NCBI GenBank assembly: GCA_036426205.1
Contig: WSYH01001249.1
Coordinates: 68,553-132,552, forward strand
Length of the DNA stretch: 64,000 bases
From: Ascaphus truei
Lineage: Eukaryota > Chordata > Amphibia > Anura > Ascaphidae
Reading direction: 5' to 3'
Shown here: positions 44,393 through 55,101 of the stretch, piece by piece
Layout of the letters: each line of letters starts with the position of its first letter
Position numbering within the stretch: position 1 is the first letter of the stretch
The notes under the pieces: generated by a model
What the model was told of the DNA's origin: nothing
Seen by the model: the letters and a program-made list of their open reading frames with translations, nothing else
The model's database searches: none
Made by a program: the position numbers and the translations under genes

Positions 44393-46250
44393 TTTTCATG
44401 TGTAAGAGAAAATATGTAAAGTGAGCATTGTACTTACTCTTGATGTTTTTCCTGGGGTTTCTTATAGTAATATTCATACCTGCTATGTCGGCTTGATGTG
44501 GTGGCTGGATATCATACATCCTGGGAAGGGAGGGGTGAGGAAAAGGGTGGGGATAGGTAGACAATACATGGGAAACAACGATGGGATTGCGGCAGGGAAG
44601 GGTAGGGAGGGAAAATAAAAGTTGGGAGAAAAATAAATAATAATAAAGAAAAACACAGGATACAAGAGCGTATCTCGGGAGCCCCCGAGAGTAGCTCCTG
44701 CGCCCATTGTGTGGGATGTCTGGCTCCAATTTCATGATGGGCCAGTCTCCTAAAGTGGAGATCAACCACCCTGGGTCTTGGTAACGGTCCTTCCAAACTA
44801 AGGACCGAGAAAAGGGGTACATGCACGAAGGAGAGTAGCTCCCCCGGCATCATATTTATATTGTACAACTCGTATAACTTGTAAACTGGTATCACATATA
44901 TATAACACATATAAAACGTATCTGTCATAATTAACTTAACAAAATAACTAATCAACTTTGTCAAACCCGTCAGAATTCCGCACTCATCCAACCTGTCATT
45001 TTTATTCTTTGTCCACATCGTCCGCTTTCAAATTTGTCTAGGCCGTCCATTGTCATATAGTATGTAATTTATATAATTTGAACTAACTGTTCCTATATAA
45101 CTAAAATATACCTATGCTTAACTATATACACTATGTATTCGCTACAGTGGGCATATAACCTATATGTGCATATATAAATACATATACATCCACATATATT
45201 ATATCTATATACATATCCGAATAAACTTTTCCTGGTACCTATATATATACATATATACACATACACATGTCCATATATACGCACAAACATATACAAATAC
45301 ATACATATCTGTGCGTAAATACCTATACATGCACATACACATAACCATATTCCTAAAAATACATATAACCATCTATGTGAAATAAATGTTAACATATACA
45401 GTTTATTTATCAATAATATGCCCTTACTTGTGTATATTTCATTATATATCTACAGCTATTACATAGTTAATATATATCAAATCTATATTATGGCGTCTGC
45501 GTTTAATATTCTGGAACCCTATTATGGATATAGAAAGTATATAAAGTATATAGAATATATCAGAATTAATTAATTATATTATATTATATACCATTAATTA
45601 ATTAATTAACTATATAAAATATATCCTAATCATTTGTATTATTAACCATGTTAACCATGTTAATTGGTGATTTATATACATTTATATACATTATATATAT
45701 ATTTTATTACTTATATTATTATAACCATATCTATGACTATATCTATAATATAACCATATCTACTTATATTTATATTTATGGTATAACCTTAATTTATTGA
45801 ATATAACAATTTTACTGAATATACTGAATATAACAATATAACAATATAATAATATTTAAAGGGGTGTGTAGGGGGGACTCTTTATTTGTTGTGGTGTATT
45901 GGGTGAACTGTATGTGTGTGTGACCCTCGTGAGGCACTTTGGGCCGGATTTCAGACTGTCTGGGGCGGTCGGAGGGGAGTGCTACTATTTCAGCACTTCT
46001 GCCACCTCACGACCCTCCCGGACAATCCCCGGCCTCCATCTTGGATTTCCAGAGATCAGTGCCTGTCATCCGGTGGCGTCCGTGATCTCGCGAGAAGAGG
46101 GCGCCCAGTGATGACGTCAGCTCCTGAAGCGCGCGAAAGCCACTCTGCTTCCCGCTCGAGACCAGGAAGGAGCTTGGAAAGATGGCTGCCGTGCTAAAGT
46201 TGGGTGTACGTCGGCACCAGGTAAAAACGATGCCTTACATCCAGGGACAT
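44393..46250 (-). other. L1 inter-ORF spacer, GC-rich and AT-rich parts
   Basis: 1.86 kb between the ORFs, unusually long for an L1. 45060-45870 is a TATA-rich simple-sequence expansion. 45880-46230 is GC-rich with GTGATGACGTCAGCTCC and a TCTCGCGAGA palindrome near 46085. No conserved frame. Confidence 0.6.
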
Positions 46251-47210
46251 CTAGGTGGGTTTTCTGGTGCTCGAGGTGCCAGCGCGGCTCCAGGTGGGTG
46301 TTGGGATGCTGGAACGGGTCGGAGAGATGTGGGGTGAAATATGGTTAGCTCCGATGAGACCAAGTTTGGTTAAGAATCCCTCACCATCTTCAGGGCTCCG
46401 CAGCGTGTGAGCTACTCCATTTTTAATGGATAAGAGGGCGCAGGGAAACAGCTACCTATACCTCACGTTGTTTTCCCTGAGAACCTTAGTGATGTGTGCT
46501 AAGGCTTTTCGTTTGAGTAAGGTGGCTGGTGCTAGGTTTTGGAATATTTGTATTTTAACTCCTTCAAAGGCTAGGGAGTTATCCTCTCTGGCAAGCCTGC
46601 AAACCTCCTCTTTAGTACGAAAATAGTGAAAGCGAGCCACAATGTCTCTTGGGGGGTCACCTTTCTGAGGTTTGCCACGGAGGGCTCTATGGCACCTGTC
46701 CAGTTTGATTTCAGACTCTGGTTTATCAGGGGAAATATGTTCCAGCCAGCTATTTGTGAAATCCTCAGTGTCGAGGACACTTTCTGGGATACCCCTCAGC
46801 CTTATATTTCACCTTCTGTCTCTATTCTCAGCATCTTCCACTTTATCTTCCAGAAATTTAATTCTGTCATTCATTGTGGAGACTTGATCCTGTGTCTGTG
46901 CAATGGTGGCTGTAGTTTCATCAGCATTTCTCTCTACGGTGTCAGTTCGCTCCCCAAGTGCGTCCACCTCCTTCCTAAGAGCCCATAATTCAGTCTTAAT
47001 TTTTTTTTGCATCTTGGCACAAAATTCCTTCAAGTCCTTTCATCTGACCATCTCCTCGTCCCTTTCATCCTCCTGAGAGGGATCACTGTCATGGTCCATG
47101 TTATCAAGCTGAGCGGGAAGCTTTGATTTCTCTGCTGGTGTCTCTGCTTTCTTTTTAAAATATGTAGTGACCAGCTGACTTTTAGCTCGGGCCACCCTGC
47201 CTGCTGGCAT
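46251..47210 (-). pseudogene. L1 ORF1 RNA-binding protein
   Basis: One continuous frame of 320 codons from ATG at 47210 to TAG at 46251-46253 (MPAGRVARAKSQLVTTYF ... SSTRKPT). It contains a coiled coil (TERNADETTATIAQTQDQVS, KFLEDKVEDAENRDRR), an RRM-type region (NIRLRGIPESV, IKLDRCHRALRG) and a C-terminal domain (IVARFHYFRTKEEV, IFQNLAPATLLKRKAL). Three in-frame stops (TGA near 47040, TGA at 46809, TAG near 46452) interrupt it, all explainable as C-to-T or G-to-A changes; there is no frameshift. Confidence 0.88.
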
Positions 47211-47361
47211 CCTTGGATGTTTATAAGTTTTTCTATATGGTTTAGATAGTTAGATCGTGGGATCTGTTGCTGTTATTAGCTTTATTAATGCCGGTGGGAG
47301 AGGAGCTAAGAAATCATGACTCCATCTTCCTCACCGTCGCCGCCCCCCTATTATTATTTTT

Positions 47362-48180
47362 GTACAATTTTTGTTTTTGTTATGGATTTATTGTAATTTC
47401 TTTTGGTATGGTTATGATGGTTTTGTTGTTTTCATACCAAACACTGAGGTCACGGCCATAATACACTGTGTTCATGCGTTTGTCGATAAAGTTGGGCTTG
47501 TTACGCTTGGGCTTAACTAATAGCATCATTTTCTGCCCATTGTAAGCCTCTTAGCAGGTTCAGAATGACACGTTCAATGTCAATAAAGCTTTGTTATTGT
47601 GACACGCAGCATAACCAATCAGAGCTTCTGCATGAAGGAGCAGTAAGCCGATTGGATAGCGGGTCGTGACGTCACGGGTTTGGCGCGAACAGGGTCTGTA
47701 CTTAGACACTGGGTGTCTAATGCACTAATATACATCTTGATAAAGGGCACACGGCCCGAAACGCGTAGATGTGTGTTTTTTGAGCTCTTTAGGGGTTATG
47801 TTGTATCCAGATCAAGAATAAAGTATTCATTTTACTTTGAGCCTCCTCCGGTATTTTTGGCAGTGCACTGCCCTTCTCCATTTTTTTCTCCTGATTGCTC
47901 TTGGTGGATTTGCACGCCGTTTCGAACCGCAATTGGACCACACAGAGGACCTGGGAACCTAACAGTGAGTTACCCTTGTGGATTTATATACTTATCAGCT
48001 TTAGTAGGGACATTATTTGTACTATACATGTGTGCCAGAAAGCACTAGGTACTAGTCCCCTATCCCCTGCCAGGGATGCTGTATTTATATCCTATATAGT
48101 GAATGGTCCAAGCGAAGATTAATATCTTATGAAAAGGATTCTGTTTTTGAAAGCGCTGGTTACCTCTATCTAGTACTTGT
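47362..48180 (+). mobile_element. stand-alone Penelope-like tail (no ORF)
   Basis: It contains a TGACGTCA block (about 47670), the hammerhead-like motif at 47732-47772 and an AATAAA in caagaataaagtattc about 45 bases later, in the same order and spacing as the PLE tail at 4740-4900. No RT or GIY-YIG frame precedes it, so it is a severely 5'-truncated copy. Borders are approximate. Confidence 0.6.
47732..47772 (+). ncRNA. hammerhead-ribozyme-like fold in PLE tail (copy 3)
   Basis: Stem I ACATC/GATGT (47732-47736 with 47768-47772); core TTGATAA (47737-47743); stem II GGGC/GCCC (47745-47748 with 47754-47757); GAAA (47758-47761); minimal stem III AC-GC-GT; cleavage-position base A at 47767. All stems are perfect and differ in sequence from copies 1 and 2. 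Confidence 0.68.
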
Positions 48181-48299
48181 ATGATGCCTGGTAGCCCGAT
48201 CAACACTGATCATGACAAAGGACATGTCTTTTTTCAACCTATACCACGATCAGGTCTATAAAGCTCAAAAGAACTTGCCCCAGTACTAGTTACAATAGA

Positions 48300-48430
48300 A
48301 ATTGCAAATTGGTGAGACAAAAAGTAGCATGATGTTTTGGGGACCAATGTTTAGCCTTCCTCAGCACCCAAAAAAGGATTAACATTGGTCTACGAAACAT
48401 CGGGCTACTTTTTGTCTCGACGATTTGTAA
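48300..48430. repeat. inverted duplication with ribozyme-like halves
   Basis: The minus strand of 48303-48358 (CTGAGGAAGGCTAAACATTGG ... GCTACTTTTTGTCTC) is repeated on the plus strand at 48373-48420 (TTAACATTGGTCTACGAAAC ... GGGCTACTTTTTGTCTC) with an AATAAA after it. Each half retains only one of the two hammerhead core boxes (CTGAGGA in one, GAAA in the other). It is probably the tail of another retroelement copied in inverted form. Confidence 0.6.
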
Positions 48431-50080
48431 TAAATGATCTAAGGATCTTCTGAATGAAGCGTGCGGCTATATTGGTGGCGGTTGGGAATCCTCAATATAA
48501 CCGGAAAGAAACTCATTCAAAATGAACAACAGCAGTACAGGGCAAGTACCTTTCCAGTAATAGTTACCACAACACCCTCTACTGTCTCTGCAAGTTCTCC
48601 CTACCTGCCACTTAGAGTGTAAGCTTTTTGGGGGCAGGGACTCTTTTTTCCTAATGTTTACTTTTATCCAATTTCCATTATGTTTCATAGTATTTAGTTG
48701 TGTCTATTATTCCCGTGAAGTAATATTGCTAAGGCAATATAGAAAGCCAAAGTGGCCTATTGTAGAACCCTGGACAAGGCCAAATAATTTTCTGCTACTG
48801 TAGCTGGCTTCCTAGTGCTTCCAGCACCTAACGCCAGGTATAACCATGACCTAAACATTTTAATTCCTGTGTTAATTTTAATGGGCTGATGAGGATATGC
48901 GTTGAGGTGGTCCACACGTCTTTAGCATACCATTAGTACTAAAATCCGTTAGAGTTAACGGTAGGCCGCCATTACTTTAAGAAGGCACTTGATGCCTAGT
49001 TACGGAGCTTTGAAGATCCCGGATAGCACTTAACGTCTCGTTAACTAGTTAAAGGACTTCTGTGGATCTACCCCATTGTGCACTAACGCACAGAAATTCC
49101 CTTTGACTTGAATGAGAGTTTCCATGCGTTATACGATTCCTGATCGGCTCCAACGCATTTTAGGCTCCCTTAAAGAGGTGACTTTTCAGAGAGCTTTTAA
49201 AATGACGAGAATCTGATGATTGCTGCAGGGAATTCCAGTGTGTGGAGTGTAAAGAGAGTGGCATTAACTAAGATGGACATTAGACATAACTACATGTCAA
49301 ATCGTGTTATCCTATCATTGCATATCCACAAATGTCCCTTTAGGTTAACGCAGAGACTTAATGTTTAAGTCATACCTAAACTTGGAGTTACTCATATTCA
49401 GACACTGGAATATGGCTTTTGCAGTGCAAGGATGGGTGTAACACCACAGTTAGGTATAATTGAAATAGCATAATGTTATTTCCTGGCATTTTTTATATCT
49501 ATTCTTCTCTCTCTTTCCACTTCAGCAAAAAACCTCTTTTGGAGTCTGAATAAGACTAAAGCTCAGACTAGTATAACGTCACATTTTTTAAAGATAAAAC
49601 AATGTTACGCTACAATAACATGATGTTAAGCTATGCAAATAGGATGTTGTTTGAATTTTGATTTTGAATTAATAAAGCTTATAATGAATTCTGTTTTTAA
49701 TAAGTTCAAAAATATTCCAGCACCAACAATTACAGTAGGTGCATCATATTATAGTAGTATACTGTACGTAAAAAGAACATTTTAGCCTAGATTTATACAT
49801 ATAAATTGTGTAAATTATATCCGGTGGTGTCCATTGCCCCTTCTGTTTTGCAGAGGGGCCTATTCTAGTAGCTCTGAAAACCAACTCATCAAGGATTTTG
49901 AGCAGCTATCGTAACATTTTGCTAGGTAGCTATTCAGAAAGCCTCGATGAGTTGGTCAAATCGTATGGGGAAGGCATTTGTTTTCACGATTTCTGGCTCC
50001 TGACCAAACACATTGCATGGGAGCTTCAAAAAAGCTCAAACTCAATTTTTTTCTGGGCATGATTAGCCACTATAACAGTC
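48431..50080. other. non-coding stretch, nothing recognised
   Basis: No gene, RNA or transposon signature was seen. Codon frames are short and random in composition. Confidence 0.5.
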
Positions 50081-50689
50081 AATGACAACCCACATAAAAC
50101 AACTGCACCAAAAAGACACAACAATAAAAAATACCCAAGCACCTAAACACCAGAACAATAAAATAAATCAAACCTCGAAACAACACAACATTAAATTAAA
50201 TCAAACACCTAAACAACCCAAAAATGAAATAAAAACAAGCCCTATAAATACATAACAATTAACTCAAAACAATAAACAGAAATACAAAACATAACGATTA
50301 ATTAAAAACAGCCATTTGCCAAAAAATGCATTGCTTCTCACTGTATTTATCTATACCCTAAAGGGGCACAGATAAATACAGTCAATGGACAAGCAAAACA
50401 TATTAAATTAAAAAATGCACTAAAAAAACTTGAAAAACAAAAATTACATACATTCAATGTTTTTCTTACCTCTAGATAAACTCTAGATATCTTCACCCTC
50501 CGATTCCCGGTGTATCTGGAAGCTCACCATCCGCAACGCAATGAAACTTTCTTCAGGTAAGTCCGGTTCTTCCATTTTCTTCTTTTCAATCTTCTTTACT
50601 TGTTCACCATTGTAATCCACCAACGGATGTGGTCTCATCGTCTTTTTAAGATAAAATGAGATGGAACAGGCCTGTGACATCACATTTTA

Positions 50690-51240
50690 GGGTCAGATGG
50701 TACAGCTCCAATACGATTGGATGCTGTACCATGTGACAGGCTTTTATTAATTTTTTTTACGGCTGTGACGTCATCTCCAAGGGAGGTACATCACATCCTT
50801 AAACCAAAATGGCTGCAATCACATGGTACTACAGCTAATTGTATTGTCCCTAATCCAATTGGTTGAAGTACCATGTGACATGTTCCATTTTTTTAAAGGA
50901 TGTGACATCATCTTTAAGGGTGATGTCACATCCTTTTAAAAAAAGGCAGCCATCGCATGGTACAGGAACCAATGAGATTGTGAGTGTACCACGTGGTATA
51001 TTTCACAATCCCATTGGTTCTTGTACTATGTGATGGAAGACTTTTTTTTTTAAGTTTGTGACATCACTCTTAAAGATGATGTCACATCCTTTAAAAAAGA
51101 ATGTAACATGGTACTTCAACCAATCACATTTTCCCCAATCCGATTGGCTGTAGTACTATGTTATGGCAGCCATTTTAGTTTAAGGATGTGACGTACCTCC
51201 CTTGGAGATGATGTCTCATCCTTGAGAAAAATGCCTGTCA
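50690..51240. repeat. tandem array of palindrome-containing units in the centre
   Basis: Four to five units of about 120 bases contain catggtac, accaat(c/g)(a/g)gattg and a near-perfect palindrome such as GATGTGACATCATC ... GATGTCACATCC (50898-50936, 51056-51090). Similar words occur at 13660-13870 upstream of the TATA box, so the array is the promoter-upstream part of the composite repeat. Confidence 0.65.
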
Positions 51241-51339
51241 TGGTACACCATCCAGTCGGATTGGAGCTGTACCATCTGACCCTAAAATGTGATGCCACCG
51301 GCCTTAAATAAGTCCTGTTCCGTCTAATTTTATTTTAAG

Positions 51340-51507
51340 AAGACAACGAGACAACATCCGTTGGTGGATTACAATGGACTACATGTAAAGAAGATTGAAG
51401 AAAAGAAGAAGATTGAAGAACCGGACTTACCTGAAGATGAAGATCATTGCGTCGCAGATGGTGAGTTTCCAGATACACCGGAAATCGGAGAGTGAAGACA
51501 TCTAAAG
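51340..51507 (+). other. composite repeat: exon-like segment 1 (right arm)
   Basis: A frame HPLVDYNGLHVKKIEE continues through KKIEEPDLPEDEDHCVADG and ends with a TGA shortly before the donor-like AAAG|GTAAG. It starts about 35 bases after TTAAATAAG. The inverted left-arm copy keeps the frame up to EEPDLPEE and then shifts. This is the best-preserved frame of the family in the window (about 55 codons). No homologue is recognised. Confidence 0.42.
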
Positions 51508-51873
51508 GTAAGAAAAACATTGAATGTATGTCATTTTTGTTTTTCAGGTTTTTTAATTGTATTTTTTAATGTCAAATTTCTTTGCTTGCCCATTGACTGC
51601 CATGTATTTATCTGTGCCCCTTTAGGGTATAGATAAATACAGTGACAGGCAATGCATTTCTTAGCTAATGGTTGTTTTTAATTCATTGTTATTTTTGTAT
51701 TTCTGTTTATTGTTTTGAGTTAATTGTTATGTATTTGTAGGGCTTGTTTTTATTTCATTTTTGGATTGTTTTGGTGTTTGATTTCTTTTAATGTTGTATT
51801 GTTTAGGGGTTTGATTTCTTTTAATGTTTTGTTTAGAGGTTTGATTTATTTTAATGTTGTTTTTTTTAGAGGT

Positions 51874-52645
51874 TAGAAAAAAGATACTGTGCGGCGCCTA
51901 ATGCTAACTATTATACAATGTGACCTTTCACTTATTATGAAAGTGAATATTGCCAATGCAACCCAAAACTAGAAATAGAAAAAACATTAGACAAATATAC
52001 ATACAATGACTCCAAGTAATACAACCATGAAGAATGTCTTTAATAGAAGTGTTCAGTCGCTCCAATTGTGTTGATTAGATCAGGTGAATCAGCACATGTG
52101 AAGAGAAAAACATGCCAAACATAGTGTAATACTGTTTGTAAAAATAATACAGTAGTTAGACAAATAATAAACTAATAATGAAATCCTCAGAAGTAGGAAT
52201 AAAGCAAGAAAGTAAGATGAACAAAAGTACATTTAATAAACATTAAAAATAGTCACATATAGAACATTGTGATAGAATCCACTCCTAACGCCTGGCAAAA
52301 ATTAAAAACCTACTTACAGGAGGTAGGTAGGTATTGCTCATAGATCACAAACTTATGTTGGAGGCGGTTGCCTTTCTTCTCCGGCTGATGCTCCTGGAGT
52401 CCCCAGTACATCTTATCCAGACCAGCTGGTGCACCTGGGGTCTTCTCTTGCACCAGATTGGTAGTTCTGTCTTCTCTCTGTCCTACCGGTGTCCTATTGA
52501 CTGGCTTGGTGGAGTTCCGGGTGATGGAAAAAAGCCGGTTCAGGTTTCCCTGCAGTAAGTTGGATGCTGTCCAAGTGGAGACTGAACACTCCTGTGCTCG
52601 TTTAGATTGCAATGACTTGGGACTATGGACTTCGTCACCCTTTTT
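51874..52645. mobile_element. unidentified insertion interrupting a minisatellite
   Basis: The gtttgatttcttttaatgtt minisatellite stops at about 51870 and resumes at about 52645; the inserted 0.77 kb begins agaaaaaagatactgtgcgg and ends ttcgtcacccttttttaga. ttttttaga on both sides may be a target duplication. A 100-residue minus-strand frame inside is not recognised. Confidence 0.5.
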
Positions 52646-52815
52646 TAGACGTTTGATTTCTTTTAATGTTATGTTGTTTAGAGGTTTGATTTCTTGTAAT
52701 GTTATGTTTTTAGAGGTTTGATTTCTTTAAATTTTGGGTTGTTTAGATGTTTGATTTCTTTTAATGTTGTGTTGTTTAGAGGTTTGATTTCTTTTATTGT
52801 TCTGGTATTTAGGTG
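52646..52815. repeat. TTTGATTTCTTTTAATG minisatellite, right part
   Basis: Four to five units of about 34 bases (gtttgatttcttttaatgtt, then gtgttgtttagag), continuing the tract at 51720-51870. The last unit is interrupted at AGGTG by a solo LTR. Confidence 0.75.
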
Positions 52816-53343
52816 TGTAACAGGGACTTATCCCTGTTTAAATAAAGCAGCCACAGAGCTCTGAGAAATCAGCAGAGAGATAGTTAATTGCAGCCACTCA
52901 ATTAACTAGTCTCCAGCTGGACTAATGAGAGCTCTGTAAAAATCCTCATGTGAGATACAGTGAAAAAATTCCTTTGCTCACATTTGGGCTGACAAAAGGA
53001 GAGCAGAGAAGGCTGCACACAGACACTGTCTTGAGAACAAAGGCTGTGCTGAGATGAAGACATCCAGACACCTATATTTCCTGGACACAGAGGACCCAGG
53101 AACCTGCCAGAGACTGACTTGGAGGGTCACCAGCTTAAGGTACCTCCTGAGACTTTGGGGTTATAGGCTGGTAATGGGAATATCCCTCCAGTCCTGCAGA
53201 TAGGGTCTGGGGAAGTAAGTTAGCCCTTACAAAGGGATAGGGTTTTTTTTACATTTTGTTTTGTATATTTTGCCTGGATAAAGGAACAGGCTCAATAAAG
53301 CCAAGATATAATTTCACCCAAATCAGTCTCTATTATATGTACC

Positions 53344-55101
53344 TGTAACGGGTATTCCACCCCACCCAATCTCATATATAGTGTGGGTGAGTAGAACATG
53401 CAGTGTTACCGGTGTGGTGCGTATACCTGCAGGCTCACAGGAGGTCTGAGCCTCCGCTAATGAGAGCCTGGGGTGAATCCTCTGGAACGGATCTTCTTTC
53501 AGCGCCTCCACCTATGTAGGATTCTAGGGAAATGTAGAATGACCCTAACATAGGAACCTACTCAGAAACCAGATACACCAGTATTAGGGATAACAGGTTT
53601 ACTGAATGAACAAACACTAATAAGGACAACTATTACATCATCTCTAGTACCATCACAACAGTATAACATCCCCACACGGTGCCCACAGCCCAACCCTTGT
53701 CCCGTGGTCAGCGCTGCCACTATGTGTTAATAGAATGTTATGATCTTTTGGTGCACTTGTAGAGTACCTGCCGAGTGCTCCTGCACTCGGGCCTGCAACT
53801 ACTTCTCAAAGGATCTGTCGACCTGGATCCCGTCTGATCCGGTGCTGTGAATCTTTGCTTGGGGTCCGCCAGGGGTGATCCCACCCGGGAGATAGTCTTT
53901 ATCTTTGAACACCGACTTGATCCTACGTCGCCTTATGGGAACTGCAGCATCCGCTGATCCCTATCTAACCTTGGCACTACATGACAGAGTCCCTAACCTA
54001 GGGCCTGTCCCTGATGTACCGCAACCTGAGGTGACTTGGGGAAACTTCTAGGGCCTGCGGGGTTAATAACCTGCCCCACTCCCTTATCTACCCAAGTCCC
54101 GAATCCTCCCTAACACTAGCTCCTAACTCACTAATCCTAACACTAACCCGCCTGCAGCTGACACACAGCTCTCAGTCAGCCTGCAGACACTAACACACGC
54201 TGCACACACACTGCACTCAGTACACACAGCGTCAACATGCAACACTCATACACAGCAACCTGGAACCCGCAGCAAACACACTGCTCGCACGCTGTGCCTA
54301 TTTGCCAGTGCGCACAGCACTACCCGCTGTGGCACTGCCAAACCTGCACCCCACACACACTAAGGACGACCTCCCTATCTAGGGCCGTCCCTTATCAGTT
54401 ACCCACTAACCTGGTGGGGAGTTGGGGCCTACCTGGAGGGTGAGGGTACCTATCTGGATGCAGGAGTTGCACTCACTCCCTGCATCCTTCCTTCCCCTTC
54501 TGCTCCGCTGCTCCAACTGACTCACCAAAGCCCGGGAAATGTATCTATTCTCCCTCCAGGGCAGTCCTACAACCCTATTGGCTCCTAGAAAGCACCTGGT
54601 GCCTGCCTCGCTATGCCTCATGGGAATTGTAGTCCCAGGGCACTTACTATAACATTGGGGCCGCGTGCGTTCCTCCCCTCTGCCTACACTAACTCCTAAT
54701 GGCCGCCGCAACCCTTCCTGAGCTGTCCCTGCGCCTGCGCAAGCTATCTGGGGCAGCCTCAACCTTCCCCTGACTATCCTCACGCTCGCGCGACTCTTCC
54801 CTGCCTCTCGCAGCCTCCCTGCGCATGCGCGAGCTAACTGGGCCGCCGGGGACTCACTGCGCATGCGCGACCCGGCGCAACATGGCGGCGCCCTATCCGC
54901 CCGGCTCCGGGAGCGCCGGGAGCCCTGAGATGCGCGTGCGGCCTTGGCAACCGGCCGCACGCTTCCCCGGCAACCCCCGAGCCGGGACCTGACCGCCCTC
55001 TCCCCTGCCACTGCCGAACGGAGCCGCCATTGGACGCAGCGGCCCCCGCGATCGGCATTCAGGTGAGGGGGGTGCGGTAGCGCTGGGGAGACATGGCTAC
55101 A
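53344..55101 (-). mobile_element. 3' LTR of the nested pol-less LTR element
   Basis: 1758 bases, TGTAACGGG ... GGCTACA. The left flank is TACC (53340-53343), repeated at 59185-59188 after the other LTR. Immediately right of it the minus strand reads a polypurine tract, CCAGGGGGAGAG, adjacent to the LTR, as expected for the 3' LTR of a minus-oriented element. Confidence 0.9.

Larger units (their letters stand above)
40130..47348 (-). mobile_element. L1-type LINE, two ORFs, near full length
   Basis: Reading leftward: a 5' leader (47211-47348), ORF1, a long spacer, ORF2 and a 3' UTR ending in a minus-strand poly(A) (T run at 40141-40154). The flanks share TATTATTATT at 40130-40140 and 47349-47360, a plausible target duplication, though low in complexity. 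It is minus orientation and about 7.2 kb. Confidence 0.85.
50100..51870. repeat. large inverted repeat with exon-like arms
   Basis: The reverse complement of about 50100-50755 aligns with 51225-51870 (about 85% by eye). Shared landmarks are GGAGCTGTACCATCTGACCC, CATCCGTTGGTGGATTAC, GAACCGGACTTACCTGAAG, CTTCCAGATACACCGG, and the donor-like AG|GTAAGAAAAACATTG (minus strand at 50470, plus strand at 51507). Each arm carries the KKT-x-R-x-HPLVD frame followed by Lys/Glu-rich residues. The centre is a separate tandem array. Confidence 0.75.

Noticed and set aside
45093..45413. Tyr/Ile-rich frames on both strands
   Set aside because: Translation of TATA/TACA simple sequence in the L1 spacer.
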